From Sodalis-like endosymbiont of Proechinophthirus fluctus (GTDB taxonomy: Bacteria > Pseudomonadota > Gammaproteobacteria > Enterobacterales > Enterobacteriaceae), in the NCBI RefSeq assembly GCF_001602625.1, contig NZ_LECR01000081.1, positions 6,709-14,366 on the forward strand: a stretch of DNA of 7,658 nt, written 5' to 3'. The translations under genes were made by a program, and so were the position numbers. Below are positions 1 to 6,675 of the stretch, one piece after another (the first letter of the stretch is position 1; every line of letters begins with the position of its first letter). A model generated the notes under the pieces. The model searched no databases. It saw only the letters and a program-made list of their open reading frames with translations, and was not told where the DNA came from.

Positions 1-622
1 CTGATAAACTTGGTCGAGGGAAAGCTGGCTGCTGACCACCTATCCCTGAGAGACAGCTAACACCGGCGTGGTCGCCAGGGCACGAATACGAGTCTGGAGG
101 TATTGGCTGAACAGCGCGTTGAGATGCGACTGGGATAGAATGCCGGCCATCTGCGCAGCCAGTGTGACCATAAATGATTCTTCTCTCTCGTCGAACTGCC
201 AGTGCTCGCGCTGCTGCACCACCAGTGCACTGAGCAACTGACGTCAGTACGCTGAGCAACTGACGGTGATGGATAATCGGCACGCCTAGAAAGGAACGAA
301 AACGCTCTTTTTTCACTGCTAGAAAGTATTTGAAATTAGGATGGGTGTTGGCGTCTGCTAGGTTAATCATCTCAACCAACCGTCCGACCAGGCCGACAAC
401 CTCTTAGTCAAATGCCAGCGTGATCGGCGCGAGCCCGCGCAGTTTAAATAAACTGCGCGTCGCCGTCAGGTGATAGCAGAGCCGATCGTTATCGGCTAAA
501 TAAACCGAACAGACTTTAGTATTCATCGCCCGACAGGTTTCATTAACCAGAATGTCAAATGAATCCGACAAACGTGGCGCGGCGGCGACCTTTTCAACGA
601 TTTACAGCAAACGCGTGAGCAC
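1..622 (-). pseudogene. ptsP: ptsP pseudogene (PTS-Ntr enzyme I), 5' part, continues past the window edge
   Basis: PtsP (EI-Ntr) uses PEP to phosphorylate NPr in the nitrogen-related phosphotransferase relay; its N-terminus is a GAF sensor domain. The minus strand can be read as an E. coli-like PtsP from a GTG at 622-620 (ATG in most relatives), giving VLTRLL, IVEKVAAAPRL, VCSVYLAD, VVGLVGRLVE, RFRSFLGVPII and then VVQQREHWQFDEREESFMVTL in a shifted frame. Lesions I can see: codon 7 is TAA (604-602); a second TAA lies at 406-404 in the GAF domain; a 22-bp tandem duplication at 223-262 shifts the frame; and a TAG at 42-40 replaces the Trp of the expected SQGW/AEGW segment. The reading continues (LSLDQVYQ) to base 1, so the catalytic part lies outside the window. 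The gene starts 12 nt after the rppH stop, the conserved rppH-ptsP operon order. Recognition is very secure; loss of function is near certain. Confidence 0.95.
223..262. repeat. 22-bp-period tandem duplication inside ptsP
   Basis: Two 18-bp copies, cagtgcactgagcaactg at 223-240 and cagtacgctgagcaactg at 245-262, differ at two bases and are separated by acgt, giving a 22-bp period. Aligned with normal PtsP (QLLGVLVVQQRE), one copy encodes QLLSVL and the second is surplus. Because 22 is not a multiple of three, the duplication itself shifts the frame of ptsP. Confidence 0.9.
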
Positions 623-634
623 AATCTGCGTGAC

Positions 635-1162
635 TTAGCCTCTTTTCCGTCTGTGTGCCGGCGCGGAACGCTGCACCACAGTTTCCTGTAGCGGCATCAT
701 GACGCCGGAAAATTCCTTCATCACCCGGCGGTATACGTCCCGTTTAAAGAAAACGACCTGACGTACCGGGTACCAGAAGCTGACCCAGCGCCAGCCGTCA
801 AATTCAGGTATCCCTCCGCGCTGCATATTGATATCCACATCCGGACACATGAGCTGTAGTAGAAACCATTTTTGCTTCTGACCAATACACACCGGCTTTG
901 TGTCCCAGCGTACCAACCGCCTAGGAAGATTATAACGCAGCCAGTTACGCGTCGAGGCCAGAATGCGCACATCTTTGCGGCTCAGACCGACCTCCTCGAA
1001 CAACTCGCGGTACATCGCCTGCTCCGCGGTCTCACCAGCGTTGATGCCGCCCTGGGGGAACTGCCAGGAATGCTGTCCGTATCGCCTGGCCCATAGCACC
1101 TGCCCGTCGAGATTACAGATTACAATACCAACATTCGGGCGGTAGCCATTATCATCGATCAC
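635..1162 (-). CDS. rppH: RNA pyrophosphohydrolase RppH (NudH), intact
   Basis: RppH removes pyrophosphate from 5'-triphosphorylated mRNA in the cytoplasm, giving 5'-monophosphate ends that stimulate RNase E cleavage. The 175-residue product is full length (176 in E. coli) and nearly collinear with it: [17 protein letters not shown] at the start and HRRKRG at the end. The Nudix box GX5EX7REUXEEXGU spans residues 38-60 with R52, E53, E56 and E57 all present; these glutamates bind the catalytic metal. The RNA-binding stretch around [20 protein letters not shown] is also kept. The start is GTG at 1162-1160, preceded by a GAGG Shine-Dalgarno about 7 nt away. No stop or frameshift occurs, in contrast to every neighbour. 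The remnant ptsP follows 12 nt downstream in the same direction, and mutH lies divergently about 680 bp upstream. Identity is certain; that it is still functional is inferred from its conservation. Confidence 0.98.
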   Translation of the reverse strand: MIDDNGYRPNVGIVICNLDGQVLWARRYGQHSWQFPQGGINAGETAEQAMYRELFEEVGLSRKDVRILASTRNWLRYNLPRRLVRWDTKPVCIGQKQKWFLLQLMCPDVDINMQRGGIPEFDGWRWVSFWYPVRQVVFFKRDVYRRVMKEFSGVMMPLQETVVQRSAPAHRRKRG

Positions 1163-1845
1163 CGGACTACCTCGATTACATAAAATGTACGATGTTCTGA
1201 TTGTTTCATACTCGCTCTGAACGGTAAACTACTTCTTCTCACTAATCGCCGGTGAATAATACCCTTCGGACCAACTTAATGGCGTCAAGTTATAAACAGC
1301 TAGTAGCAAGAGATCGCCATTTTATGCACTTTTTCTGTAGATATATTTGTGTGCAACTATGGATTAGATGGGTAAAACATTTCCTCAAACGCCCGTGCTG
1401 AGAATAAAAAAAGAGAATGAAGAGCAACAGACTAAAATGCTTACCCTCGCCAAGAAAGGCGCGATGACGACGCGGTGAAAAATCTCTTCACCAAGTATGG
1501 ATAAAAAAACAAACCATCGATGATTTTATCCACAGAAAAACGGATATACGTCGCAAATACAATGGACAAATAGGCTAAAACGGCGCTATAAAAGCTATAA
1601 ATAGAAACAGTACTCGTCGATTGACCGGGTTATCCAGAAAATCTGTGAATAACATGGTGTAAGATCCTGTTTATTGTTGCCCGTAGCGGGTGTACAACTA
1701 CTTTCGGGCTTGTGCCATTGTCCCTGTTGATATCATTAAAAAGTGTTTAATATCATTATATTATTATTTTTTTCCATCCGGCACACACGTTAGCAGCGCA
1801 GATGTGCCGCAGGTGCTTAGTTTTTATTCAGTTCATGACCAAGAA
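1163..1845. other. rppH/mutH intergenic region, no gene seen
   Basis: This 683-bp stretch between divergent rppH and mutH has no reading frame I can match to a protein. It should hold the rppH promoter on its left side and the mutH promoter on its right. It becomes AT-rich toward mutH (1731-1775, runs of A and T). A possible mutH promoter there is TTGATA at 1727-1732 and TAATAT at 1748-1753, but the 15-bp spacing is short and I hold it weakly. A 6-bp inverted repeat GGTGAA/TTCACC lies near 1475-1493. The notable content is the DnaA-box cluster listed separately. Confidence 0.7.
1496..1652. promoter_or_regulatory. DnaA-box cluster, candidate DARS2 (DnaA-reactivating sequence)
   Basis: Four 9-mers fit the DnaA box TTATNCACA: TTATCCATA on the minus strand at 1496-1504 (one mismatch), TTATCCACA at 1526-1534 (perfect, plus), TTATCCAGA at 1630-1638 (one mismatch, plus) and TTATTCACA on the minus strand at 1644-1652 (fits the degenerate consensus). 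They form two oppositely oriented pairs: the inner one is convergent with 5 bp between boxes, while the left pair is divergent with 21 bp between. A weaker two-mismatch 9-mer lies at 1358-1366. In E. coli, DARS2 lies in this same mutH-nudH(rppH) interval and promotes ADP-to-ATP exchange on DnaA, using a core with oppositely oriented DnaA boxes plus IHF and Fis sites. I could not identify IHF or Fis sites here. The location is the strongest argument; function is inferred. Confidence 0.65.
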
Positions 1846-2531
1846 ATGAACAGCCTGATTCCACTTTCCTTTGCATCCCTACCCCACCGATGAAAGGAAA
1901 CTACTGCGCCGCGCCGACGCGCTGGTGGGTTATACCTTGGGGAGTTATCTGCCCAAGCCGGTCTACCGATCCCCTCTAATCTCAAGCGCGACAAAAGGTT
2001 TACTAGCGTCCTCTTGGAACACTATCTGGGTGCCAGCACCGGCAGTAAGTCCGAGTAAGATTTTGCCACCATCGACGTAGGGTTGAAAACCATTCCGGTG
2101 TATAGCGGCGGACGGCCGTTATAGGCTACTTTTGTTTGCGTGGCACCTCTGACCGGCAATATCGGCGTTATCTGGGAAACCAGCCACGTGCGTTATAAGC
2201 CGGCCCGGGTGCTCTGGATCCCGGTCGAGAGTCAGCGAACAACCCCACTGGCGCGACACCGCATCGGAGCTCCGCTCTTGTGGAGCCCGGACACGGAGGA
2301 AGAGCTACAACTGCAACCCGACTGGAAAGAGCTTATAGATCTTATCGTGTTGGGCAAGGTAGAACGCATCACCGCCCGCCAAGGCGAGGTGTTTACAGCT
2401 GTGACCAAAAGCCACCAATAGTCGGGCGCTGACCGTCGTTGTCGGTAAATTTTGGCCAGCCGATCTTAACACTGCCGCTTGGTTTCTATCTGAAAAAAGT
2501 TCAATGGCCGGCTGCTTTGGCACGCCATATG
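1846..2531 (+). pseudogene. mutH: mutH pseudogene (mismatch-repair endonuclease)
   Basis: MutH nicks the unmethylated strand at hemimethylated GATC sites when activated by MutL. Segments in several frames align in order with E. coli MutH: MNSLIPLSFAS from ATG 1846; [49 protein letters not shown]; then [16 protein letters not shown] through [21 protein letters not shown] and [16 protein letters not shown]; and the C-terminal ILTLPLGFYLKK with ALARHM. Disabling changes include a frameshift near 1878-1885, another near 1935, in-frame TAA at 2056-2058 and TAG at 2122-2124, and further shifts around 2400-2460. In the catalytic D-x6-E-x-K motif the Glu is Gly (DFATIDVGLK). The last MutH-like codons overlap the first galR-like codons. 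Identity is secure and the gene is dead. Confidence 0.95.
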
Positions 2532-2907
2532 AGGTGGGTGGGGAACAGGCGATTATCAAACTTTCTGGGCCGCGCCCGCAATTTTTCTTCCATTGCCTGC
2601 TATAAAAACTCGACAGCCGTCAGTACGATGACGGTACTCAGCGATAACGACATAAATAAAGGTGCCGCAAGATATATCTCTGGTCCGGCTTCGATGATAT
2701 GCTGATATCGTGCTATCTGCAGCCCCATTTGACCACCATCCGCTGCCCGGTAGTGGTCATGGCCATTCAAGAGGCACATATCGCGCGCTGACCAACGGTG
2801 AGCCGCTGCCAGAGGTAACCAATATGTTCAACTCGACGCTGGTGCGTCTCCGTTCCGTGACACTGCCGGCGTCGGAGCGCCTATACGACGTTGTTGATAT
2901 TTATTGA
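2516..2907 (+). pseudogene. galR: galR pseudogene, C-terminal fragment (galactose repressor)
   Basis: GalR is a LacI-family repressor of galactose uptake and use. Only the C-terminal ligand-binding third remains; the helix-turn-helix and first core subdomain are missing. Pieces in successive frames match E. coli GalR in order: YEVGGEQAIIKL, then LGRARNFSSIACYKNS with VSTMTVLSDNDIN, then GFDDMLISCYLQPHLTTIRCPVVVMA, then ALTNGEPLPEVTNMFNSTLVR with LRSVTLP, ending at TGA 2905-2907. There is a one-base shift near 2560, another near 2680 and a third near 2785. It joins mutH with no spacer. In E. coli galR sits convergent to lysA, and lysA is also on the minus strand here further right, so order and orientation agree with galR. 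Another LacI/GalR paralogue is possible but less likely. Confidence 0.88.
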
Positions 2908-3196
2908 GGCCAACGCATATTACCGGTGAATATAATTCAGATAAATACCGCTTCCCCATCACCTACTTACCGCAATGCTGTGCCAGTCACTGGCTGCGGA
3001 ACTGATTCTACTGCGCTGGGAAACGGGCGATTTGCTCGGCAAATGAAAGAACGCAGCGTTGATATGACTCAGCCGCTGAATCAGAGCGAGGTCGTTAACA
3101 CTTTTTTGCCGTGACTCGTCTATTTTAATGTTAGCTTCACCGAAGTGAGAAGCTACTATGCGTGGCACCTTATCATTCTATTAACATGCGAATCAC
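2908..3196. other. unrecognised degraded stretch between galR and the FNT remnant
   Basis: No family could be recognised. The minus strand has a stop-free stretch at 2959-3168 including SVNDLALIQRLSHINAAFFH, and the plus strand has a short open piece near 2975-3030 (MLCQSLAAELILLRWETGDL). These are antiparallel readings of the same DNA, so at most one is real, and neither has a convincing start with a ribosome binding site. It may be residue of a gene now too eroded to name. Confidence 0.4.
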
Positions 3197-3420
3197 ATGT
3201 CCTTTTATTCACCCAAAGAAGTTGCTTCAATTGCCACGCATACCGTCGTCGTGAAAAGTCAAGTCTCCTTACCAGTATGCTGATCTTGGGTATCATAGCT
3301 GGCGCGTTTATTACCCTGGGTTTTCTGCTGGATATACACGTCATTTCCAGCCTGCTGCCGGGTGGGGATACATCGATCTTCCTTGGTAACGCGCTAGGGG
3401 CGGCATCTTTGTCGCTCTGA
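3197..3420 (+). pseudogene. formate/nitrite transporter (FNT) family pseudogene, N-terminal fragment
   Basis: FNT proteins are pentameric inner-membrane channels for formate, nitrite or related small anions, usually about 260-310 residues with six membrane segments. From ATG 3197 the frame gives MSFYSPKEVASIATHTVVV, typical of the SPKEVA-type N-terminus of this family, but ends at a TGA near 3283. A shifted frame from about 3264 carries on with LTSMLILGIIAGAFITLGFL and then LDIHVISSLLPGG, which fits the first FNT membrane helix, and stops at TGA 3418-3420. Nothing beyond roughly residue 70 is present: the next DNA belongs to a regulator on the other strand. So the gene has one frameshift and has lost about three quarters of its length. 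The substrate cannot be told from this fragment. The family call rests on remembered motif similarity. Confidence 0.72.
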
Positions 3421-3455
3421 TTTACTTTAAGATCTTGGTATCGCTGATACATTAC

Positions 3456-4113
3456 ATCACATCTTGCGAGCGTTGGATGCCGTTCGCGGCGATGAACTTA
3501 TTGATTTTCAGCGCCGAACCAGGGCAATTTTCTGCGTTCACGGTAAAGAGCGTACAGCGACGTTAAAGCTGATACAGTGGTTCCTTGCTGATGCCAACAG
3601 CTATTATGAAGGATAAATTATTAAGTAGTCCGAGCCGGTTTTATGGAACGACAACGGCGGCAGCAACCGGGATACACATAAAATCCGCCCGCAGTTGACC
3701 ACTCAGGATGCTCTTTTTCTGCACCGGCAAAGAGAGATATCTTGCAACTCAGGATGGATATCGAGATTTGGAAGGCATTCTGGAAGGCGGTGATAATGGC
3801 CAGCACCCGCCAGCGTCGCCGAAGAAATAAACCCAGCGATAACTTGCCACTCTTGCCATTGGTCAATTGCTGGGATAGCATCTTGAAGGAGTTGAACTGA
3901 CCGATTATTTTTTCGCGTCTTGATAAAACTACTGACCATGACGGCTGAGCTTGGGTACCGTGATTTTTATGCAAAAACAGTACTAAACTGATTTCCGCCT
4001 CCAACACCTTGATCTATCAGTATGGGTTGTGTCAGCCACAACCTCTCCGGTGCTTCTCGATAGCTCAGGCACTCAGCTAGAGTGATAAACGTCCGGAGTT
4101 GCCGAATGTCCAT
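3456..4113 (-). pseudogene. LysR-type transcriptional regulator pseudogene
   Basis: The minus strand from ATG 4113 reads MDIRQLRTFITLAECLSYRE, followed by APERLWLTQPIL: the classic LysR-type N-terminal helix-turn-helix (usual form AAERLxLTQPTLTKQI). A strong AGGAGG Shine-Dalgarno sits at 4124-4119, five bases before the start. The first frame ends in VFA-stop. A second frame takes over near 4007 with LEAEISLVLF, the conserved LEEELGxxLFxR element, then REKIIGQFNSFKMLSQQ and GKSGKLSLG. Further pieces alternate between frames: GFISSATLAGAGHYHRLPE, NLDIHPELQDISL and SLFAGAEKEH. Below about 3620 the match is weak; NAENCPGSALKINKFIAANG near 3470-3540 may be a piece of the effector domain. A full gene would reach about 3230, so the 3' end is missing or overlaid by the FNT remnant. 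It stands divergent to the HAD pseudogene, a typical position for a regulator and its target. Confidence 0.82.
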
Positions 4114-4291
4114 TCTAACCTCCTATCTCCAATTAACTTTTTTCAATTATAAAAATTACCTTTTTATGTTGAACTGTCATGAATAATTAATCTGCAGTGT
4201 CCCTTCATTATGTACAAATCCTCGCAGATTATCGGCAAATAAAAATAGTATCATATTTATTATATGATATATATCATATATATTCAACTAA
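4114..4291. promoter_or_regulatory. divergent intergenic region with palindrome, between LysR-type regulator and HAD gene
   Basis: This AT-rich gap separates two divergent pseudogenes and should have held both promoters. It contains the perfect 20-bp palindrome TATATGATATATATCATATA at 4261-4280. A further copy of the half-site TATCATAT lies at 4249-4256, so three related half-sites occur in about 31 bp (4249-4279). The palindrome ends 11 bp before the HAD start codon. It could be an operator for the neighbouring LysR-type protein, though those sites are usually T-N11-A imperfect dyads, or merely low-complexity AT sequence. Confidence 0.55.
4261..4280. repeat. 20-bp perfect palindrome
   Basis: TATATGATATATATCATATA equals its own reverse complement, with the centre between 4270 and 4271. 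It lies just upstream of the HAD pseudogene start at 4292. Confidence 0.9.
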
Positions 4292-4393
4292 ATGTTGCAT
4301 TTCCCTCTCCGGCCAGACGTCCGTATCACTGAGGTAGAAGTGTTGCCGGCGGTGTTTAATAAGTATGATTTACCCCAAGAGCGCACGCAATTT

Positions 4394-4611
4394 TCGACTT
4401 CTATTTGTTAAAAACCTGTATCTATTTAGGATATACAGGTCTTCCCAGCAGAAAAAACAACGGAGGTCATAGTTTGACTATCACCCTTCCCAACCAGAGA
4501 TAATATAATTAATACTGGTCTACTCCACGCATCAGATTAAATTTATCTGTCGTCACTGGTATCGCATCAATCATAATTGCAACCCAGCATGTACTGAGTA
4601 TTTGTCATAAG
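4394..4611. other. AT-rich insertion interrupting the HAD gene
   Basis: HAD-like sequence stops near 4393 and resumes at 4612, while the family has these residues adjacent (LxPEExLxFIHG). The intervening roughly 218 bp are AT-rich, full of stops and match nothing I know. A 7-bp direct repeat TATTTGT occurs at 4402-4408 and 4599-4605, 197 bp apart; removing that interval would rejoin the two HAD frames. Inside lies an 8-bp inverted repeat ACCTGTAT/ATACAGGT (4414-4421 and 4433-4440). It could be a small mobile remnant or debris from rearrangement. Confidence 0.6.
4414..4440. repeat. 8-bp inverted repeat with 11-base loop
   Basis: ACCTGTAT at 4414-4421 pairs perfectly with ATACAGGT at 4433-4440. 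No run of T follows, so it does not look like an intrinsic terminator. It lies within the insertion in the HAD pseudogene. Confidence 0.7.
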
Positions 4612-5304
4612 GTTCATTCTCGTGGCGTCATCCATTGGTCTCCCCCATTTACCGCTGGGCTGGAAGAATAGGTAGTGGTGCTGCTTGACGGCTTGGAGAT
4701 TGAATTTGGCGGCAAAGCACTGGAAATCCCGAGAGCCGGCCGCTTCCTCAGTACGCTCGGCGATGTCCCATGGACCGTGGTGAATTCCGCTAGCCCGCCG
4801 CGGGCTGGTAAACCCGGCACAGAATGACATACTGGCGACTGCCGTTGCCCGCACTAATGGTGGACGCCAATGAGGTGACCTGCAGTAAACCCGATGCGAG
4901 CCCTATCAGCTGGGCGAAAAATTATTCGACATCGCGACTTAGCGGCTGTTTGGTGTTTAAAGATGTGCCCGCCGGCATCCACAGCGCGCTGGCGGCAGAC
5001 TGTAGGATCATCCAGGTTGGCGGTGTACCGCAACCAAGGCACCCGCATTCGAGGATAAATTCGCGACTAGCGGCAAACTCTCTTCATCGGGCTCGAGGGC
5101 GATCACATTGCGCTGGAGCTAAAATCTTTCGCCATAAGCATCGTCTAGCAGCCCACTCGTGTTTTGCAATAGCAGCGCACCGTGAGTATCGCCTTACCTG
5201 AGAACCCCTTAAACGCTTAGACGGCATTTTAAGCATCATCACGTCGGCGATACCCCGCTGCATACAACGGGGAGGAAGCTGACCTCTAATACTTCTTTCA
5301 TGTC

Positions 5305-6411
5305 AATAATATTTCCCAGTCAAATAGCGCTTCGCTTGCAGCGGCGCCGACGGCAGTTTGGGTAAAAACATCGCTGGACTCACAAAGTTGCCCTACCACA
5401 GTATCGCGCCGTGGTTGCAACCGCCCGCTAGCAGCAGCGTGATAGCTTAGCTAACGTACATCGCCGGGCGTATTAAATCGTTAAATCTGGTGTCCCCAGC
5501 ACGAAGTGGCGGCTGCCCATATCTTTGACCGCCCTGAACTACGACACAAGCACGTCCGCTTCCGCCATCAAAACCGGTCAGGTTCAATTTCAAGCGTCAC
5601 CGGATGCCAGAGATGTGCGCTAATCCGCTAGCAGGCATCATCCCACAGACCAAAGTAGTGATCGGTATCAATCGCCTCCTCGCCCGAACGGATGATAAGG
5701 TACTGATAACCCGCCGCCCGAGGAAATGGCTGTGAGATCCAGTCCACTAGTAATGACCTGCTACAACATGGTGCGTCGCAGGCCTGTGCGAGATGGCCGT
5801 AATCTACGTCCGAACCGATATGCAGAACTGATGTGCATATGTATGCCGATAAGCTGCAGGCCATAGCGACGGATAAGTACCATGGCCTACGGCAAATCTT
5901 AATGCCAAATACCGTGTTTGCTATTTTCTCCGTCGGTATTAGTTTTTTAGCTGTAGCCATGGCTAAAACCAGGATTGACCAGCAGCCATATGCCGTGCCC
6001 CTGGCACGCATGCGCCAAGATGCACCAGCATATCCGCCGAGTCGGCATTGATCAGGATGCCGAGCTCAAAGACCCCGTGCCAGCGTCGGTTCAATCCAGC
6101 AAATCGGCGGTATAAACGATGTTATGGCTGGTAGTTGCCCGGCTGAAAACCGGCCAAATAGCGCGCGTCCAATCTCCCCGAGCGACACCGAGTCTACCTT
6201 GACGCCTTGGCTACGCATCAGGCGCAGCAGATAGATATGGAGTAGACTTTCTAGGAGAAACGAGCGATATAGAAACAACATAATTGCGCAATATACGCGC
6301 ACTGATGGTTTCCGCTTCATACGCCCAAACCAGGCTGCCATCCTACTGATGCAATAGCAATAAATTAACGGCGTTCAGGGCGTGTTCTATGGTGTAAAGA
6401 TCATGCGGCAT
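5305..6411 (-). pseudogene. lysA: lysA pseudogene (diaminopimelate decarboxylase)
   Basis: LysA decarboxylates meso-diaminopimelate to lysine, the last step of the pathway, using PLP. From ATG 6411 the minus strand reads MPHDLYTIEHALNAVNLLLL and stops at codon 23 (TAG 6345-6343). Other frames give SLVWAYEAETISARIL; LLRLMRSQGVKVDSVSLGEI; NIVYTADLLD; INADSADMLVHLGA; LQLIGIHMHI; IGSDVDYGHLAQACDA; SGEEAIDTDHYFGLWDDA; HPVTLEIEPDRF; and GQLCESSDVFTQ, all in E. coli LysA order. A TAG at 6253-6251 replaces the Gln just before the PLP-binding Lys codon (AAA 6250-6248; normal FAQKACSN). About 13 extra bases split the HMHIGS motif. The 3' end beyond about 5305 is too eroded to place; the normal length would reach about 5150. 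It remains divergent to lysR. Identity is secure and the gene is clearly dead. Confidence 0.95.
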
Positions 6412-6546
6412 GGTAGTTCATGTAGGCGATGGGTTGGTCACGGCAGTGTTAGTGTGGGCTGGTGCTGGGGCTTTCCTGTATAATACATTGTCTCCTATTA
6501 ATAAATTATCTTTTTTATCCATATCTATTATGATATGGATTTTAAG
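6412..6546. promoter_or_regulatory. lysA/lysR divergent control region
   Basis: In E. coli LysR binds this gap to activate lysA in response to diaminopimelate and to repress its own gene. Here the gap keeps a similar size. It has a perfect TATAAT at 6479-6484 on the plus strand, without a clear -35 at the right distance. It also has the perfect 9-bp inverted repeat ATCCATATC/GATATGGAT (6517-6525 and 6532-6540, 6-base loop), seven bases before the lysR-like ATG. The repeat may be a relic of a regulator site; the function is inferred. Confidence 0.55.
6517..6540. repeat. 9-bp perfect inverted repeat upstream of lysR
   Basis: ATCCATATC at 6517-6525 and GATATGGAT at 6532-6540 flank TATTAT. A run of six T precedes rather than follows it on the plus strand, so it is not a terminator for either gene as oriented. 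It is a possible operator remnant. Confidence 0.8.
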
Positions 6547-6675
6547 ATGAGGTGGAAGATAGAGGTGGGTAAGCTCACAGCAAATCGATATTTTCAGGCG
6601 GTCATGACAACGGGGTCCGACCAAGGCGGCGGGACTGCTTCACACGTCTCAACCTACCGTGAGCCGTGAGAGCTG

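Larger units (their letters stand above)
4292..5148 (+). pseudogene. HAD-family sugar-phosphatase pseudogene (YfbT-like), split by an insertion
   Basis: YfbT-type HAD enzymes dephosphorylate small sugar phosphates in the cytoplasm. From ATG 4292 the frame gives MLHFPLRPDVRITEVEVLPA, collinear with E. coli YfbT (MRCKGFLFDLDGTLVDSLPA), then NKYDLPQERTQF up to about 4393. After about 218 bp of unrelated DNA the match resumes at 4612: VHSRGVIHWSPPFTAGLEE, an in-frame TAG, then LEIPRAGRFLSTLGDVPWTV. A later frame has LPLPALMVDANEVTCSKPD, the motif III Lys, then CLVFKDVPAGIHSALAADCR and IIQVGG, followed by GDHIALELK near the end. Beyond the insertion and frameshifts, motif I has lost its second Asp (D-V-R instead of D-L-D), and motif IV reads FKDVPAG where FEDAPAG is usual. 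The 3' limit is approximate. The HAD call is strong; the exact subfamily is less so. Confidence 0.83.

Noticed and set aside
1..622. Stop readthrough or programmed frameshifting in ptsP
   Set aside because: Several independent lesions, including a stop at codon 7 and a 22-bp duplication, make recoding implausible.
1496..1775. DnaA boxes followed by AT-rich DNA and a GATCCTGTTTATT 13-mer resembling an origin (oriC)
   Set aside because: The neighbours are rppH and mutH, not mnmG/mioC or dnaA, and there are too few boxes for a typical enteric oriC. The known DARS2 location explains the boxes better.
3478..3615. Plus-strand open stretch (VRGDELIDFQ ... ADANSYYEG) as a small unknown gene
   Set aside because: No start or ribosome binding site and no recognised family. 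The opposite strand probably holds the end of the LysR-type regulator, so this is likely a shadow.
3621..4007. 128-residue minus-strand frame as an independent gene
   Set aside because: It is the middle of the LysR-type pseudogene after a frameshift; the helix-turn-helix lies upstream in another frame.
4414..4440. CTGT...ACAG inverted repeat as a LexA box
   Set aside because: LexA boxes have 8 bases between CTGT and ACAG; here there are 15.
4824..5201. 125-residue plus-strand frame as a complete gene
   Set aside because: It is the C-terminal half of the HAD pseudogene in one frame, and its end drifts out of the homologous frame.
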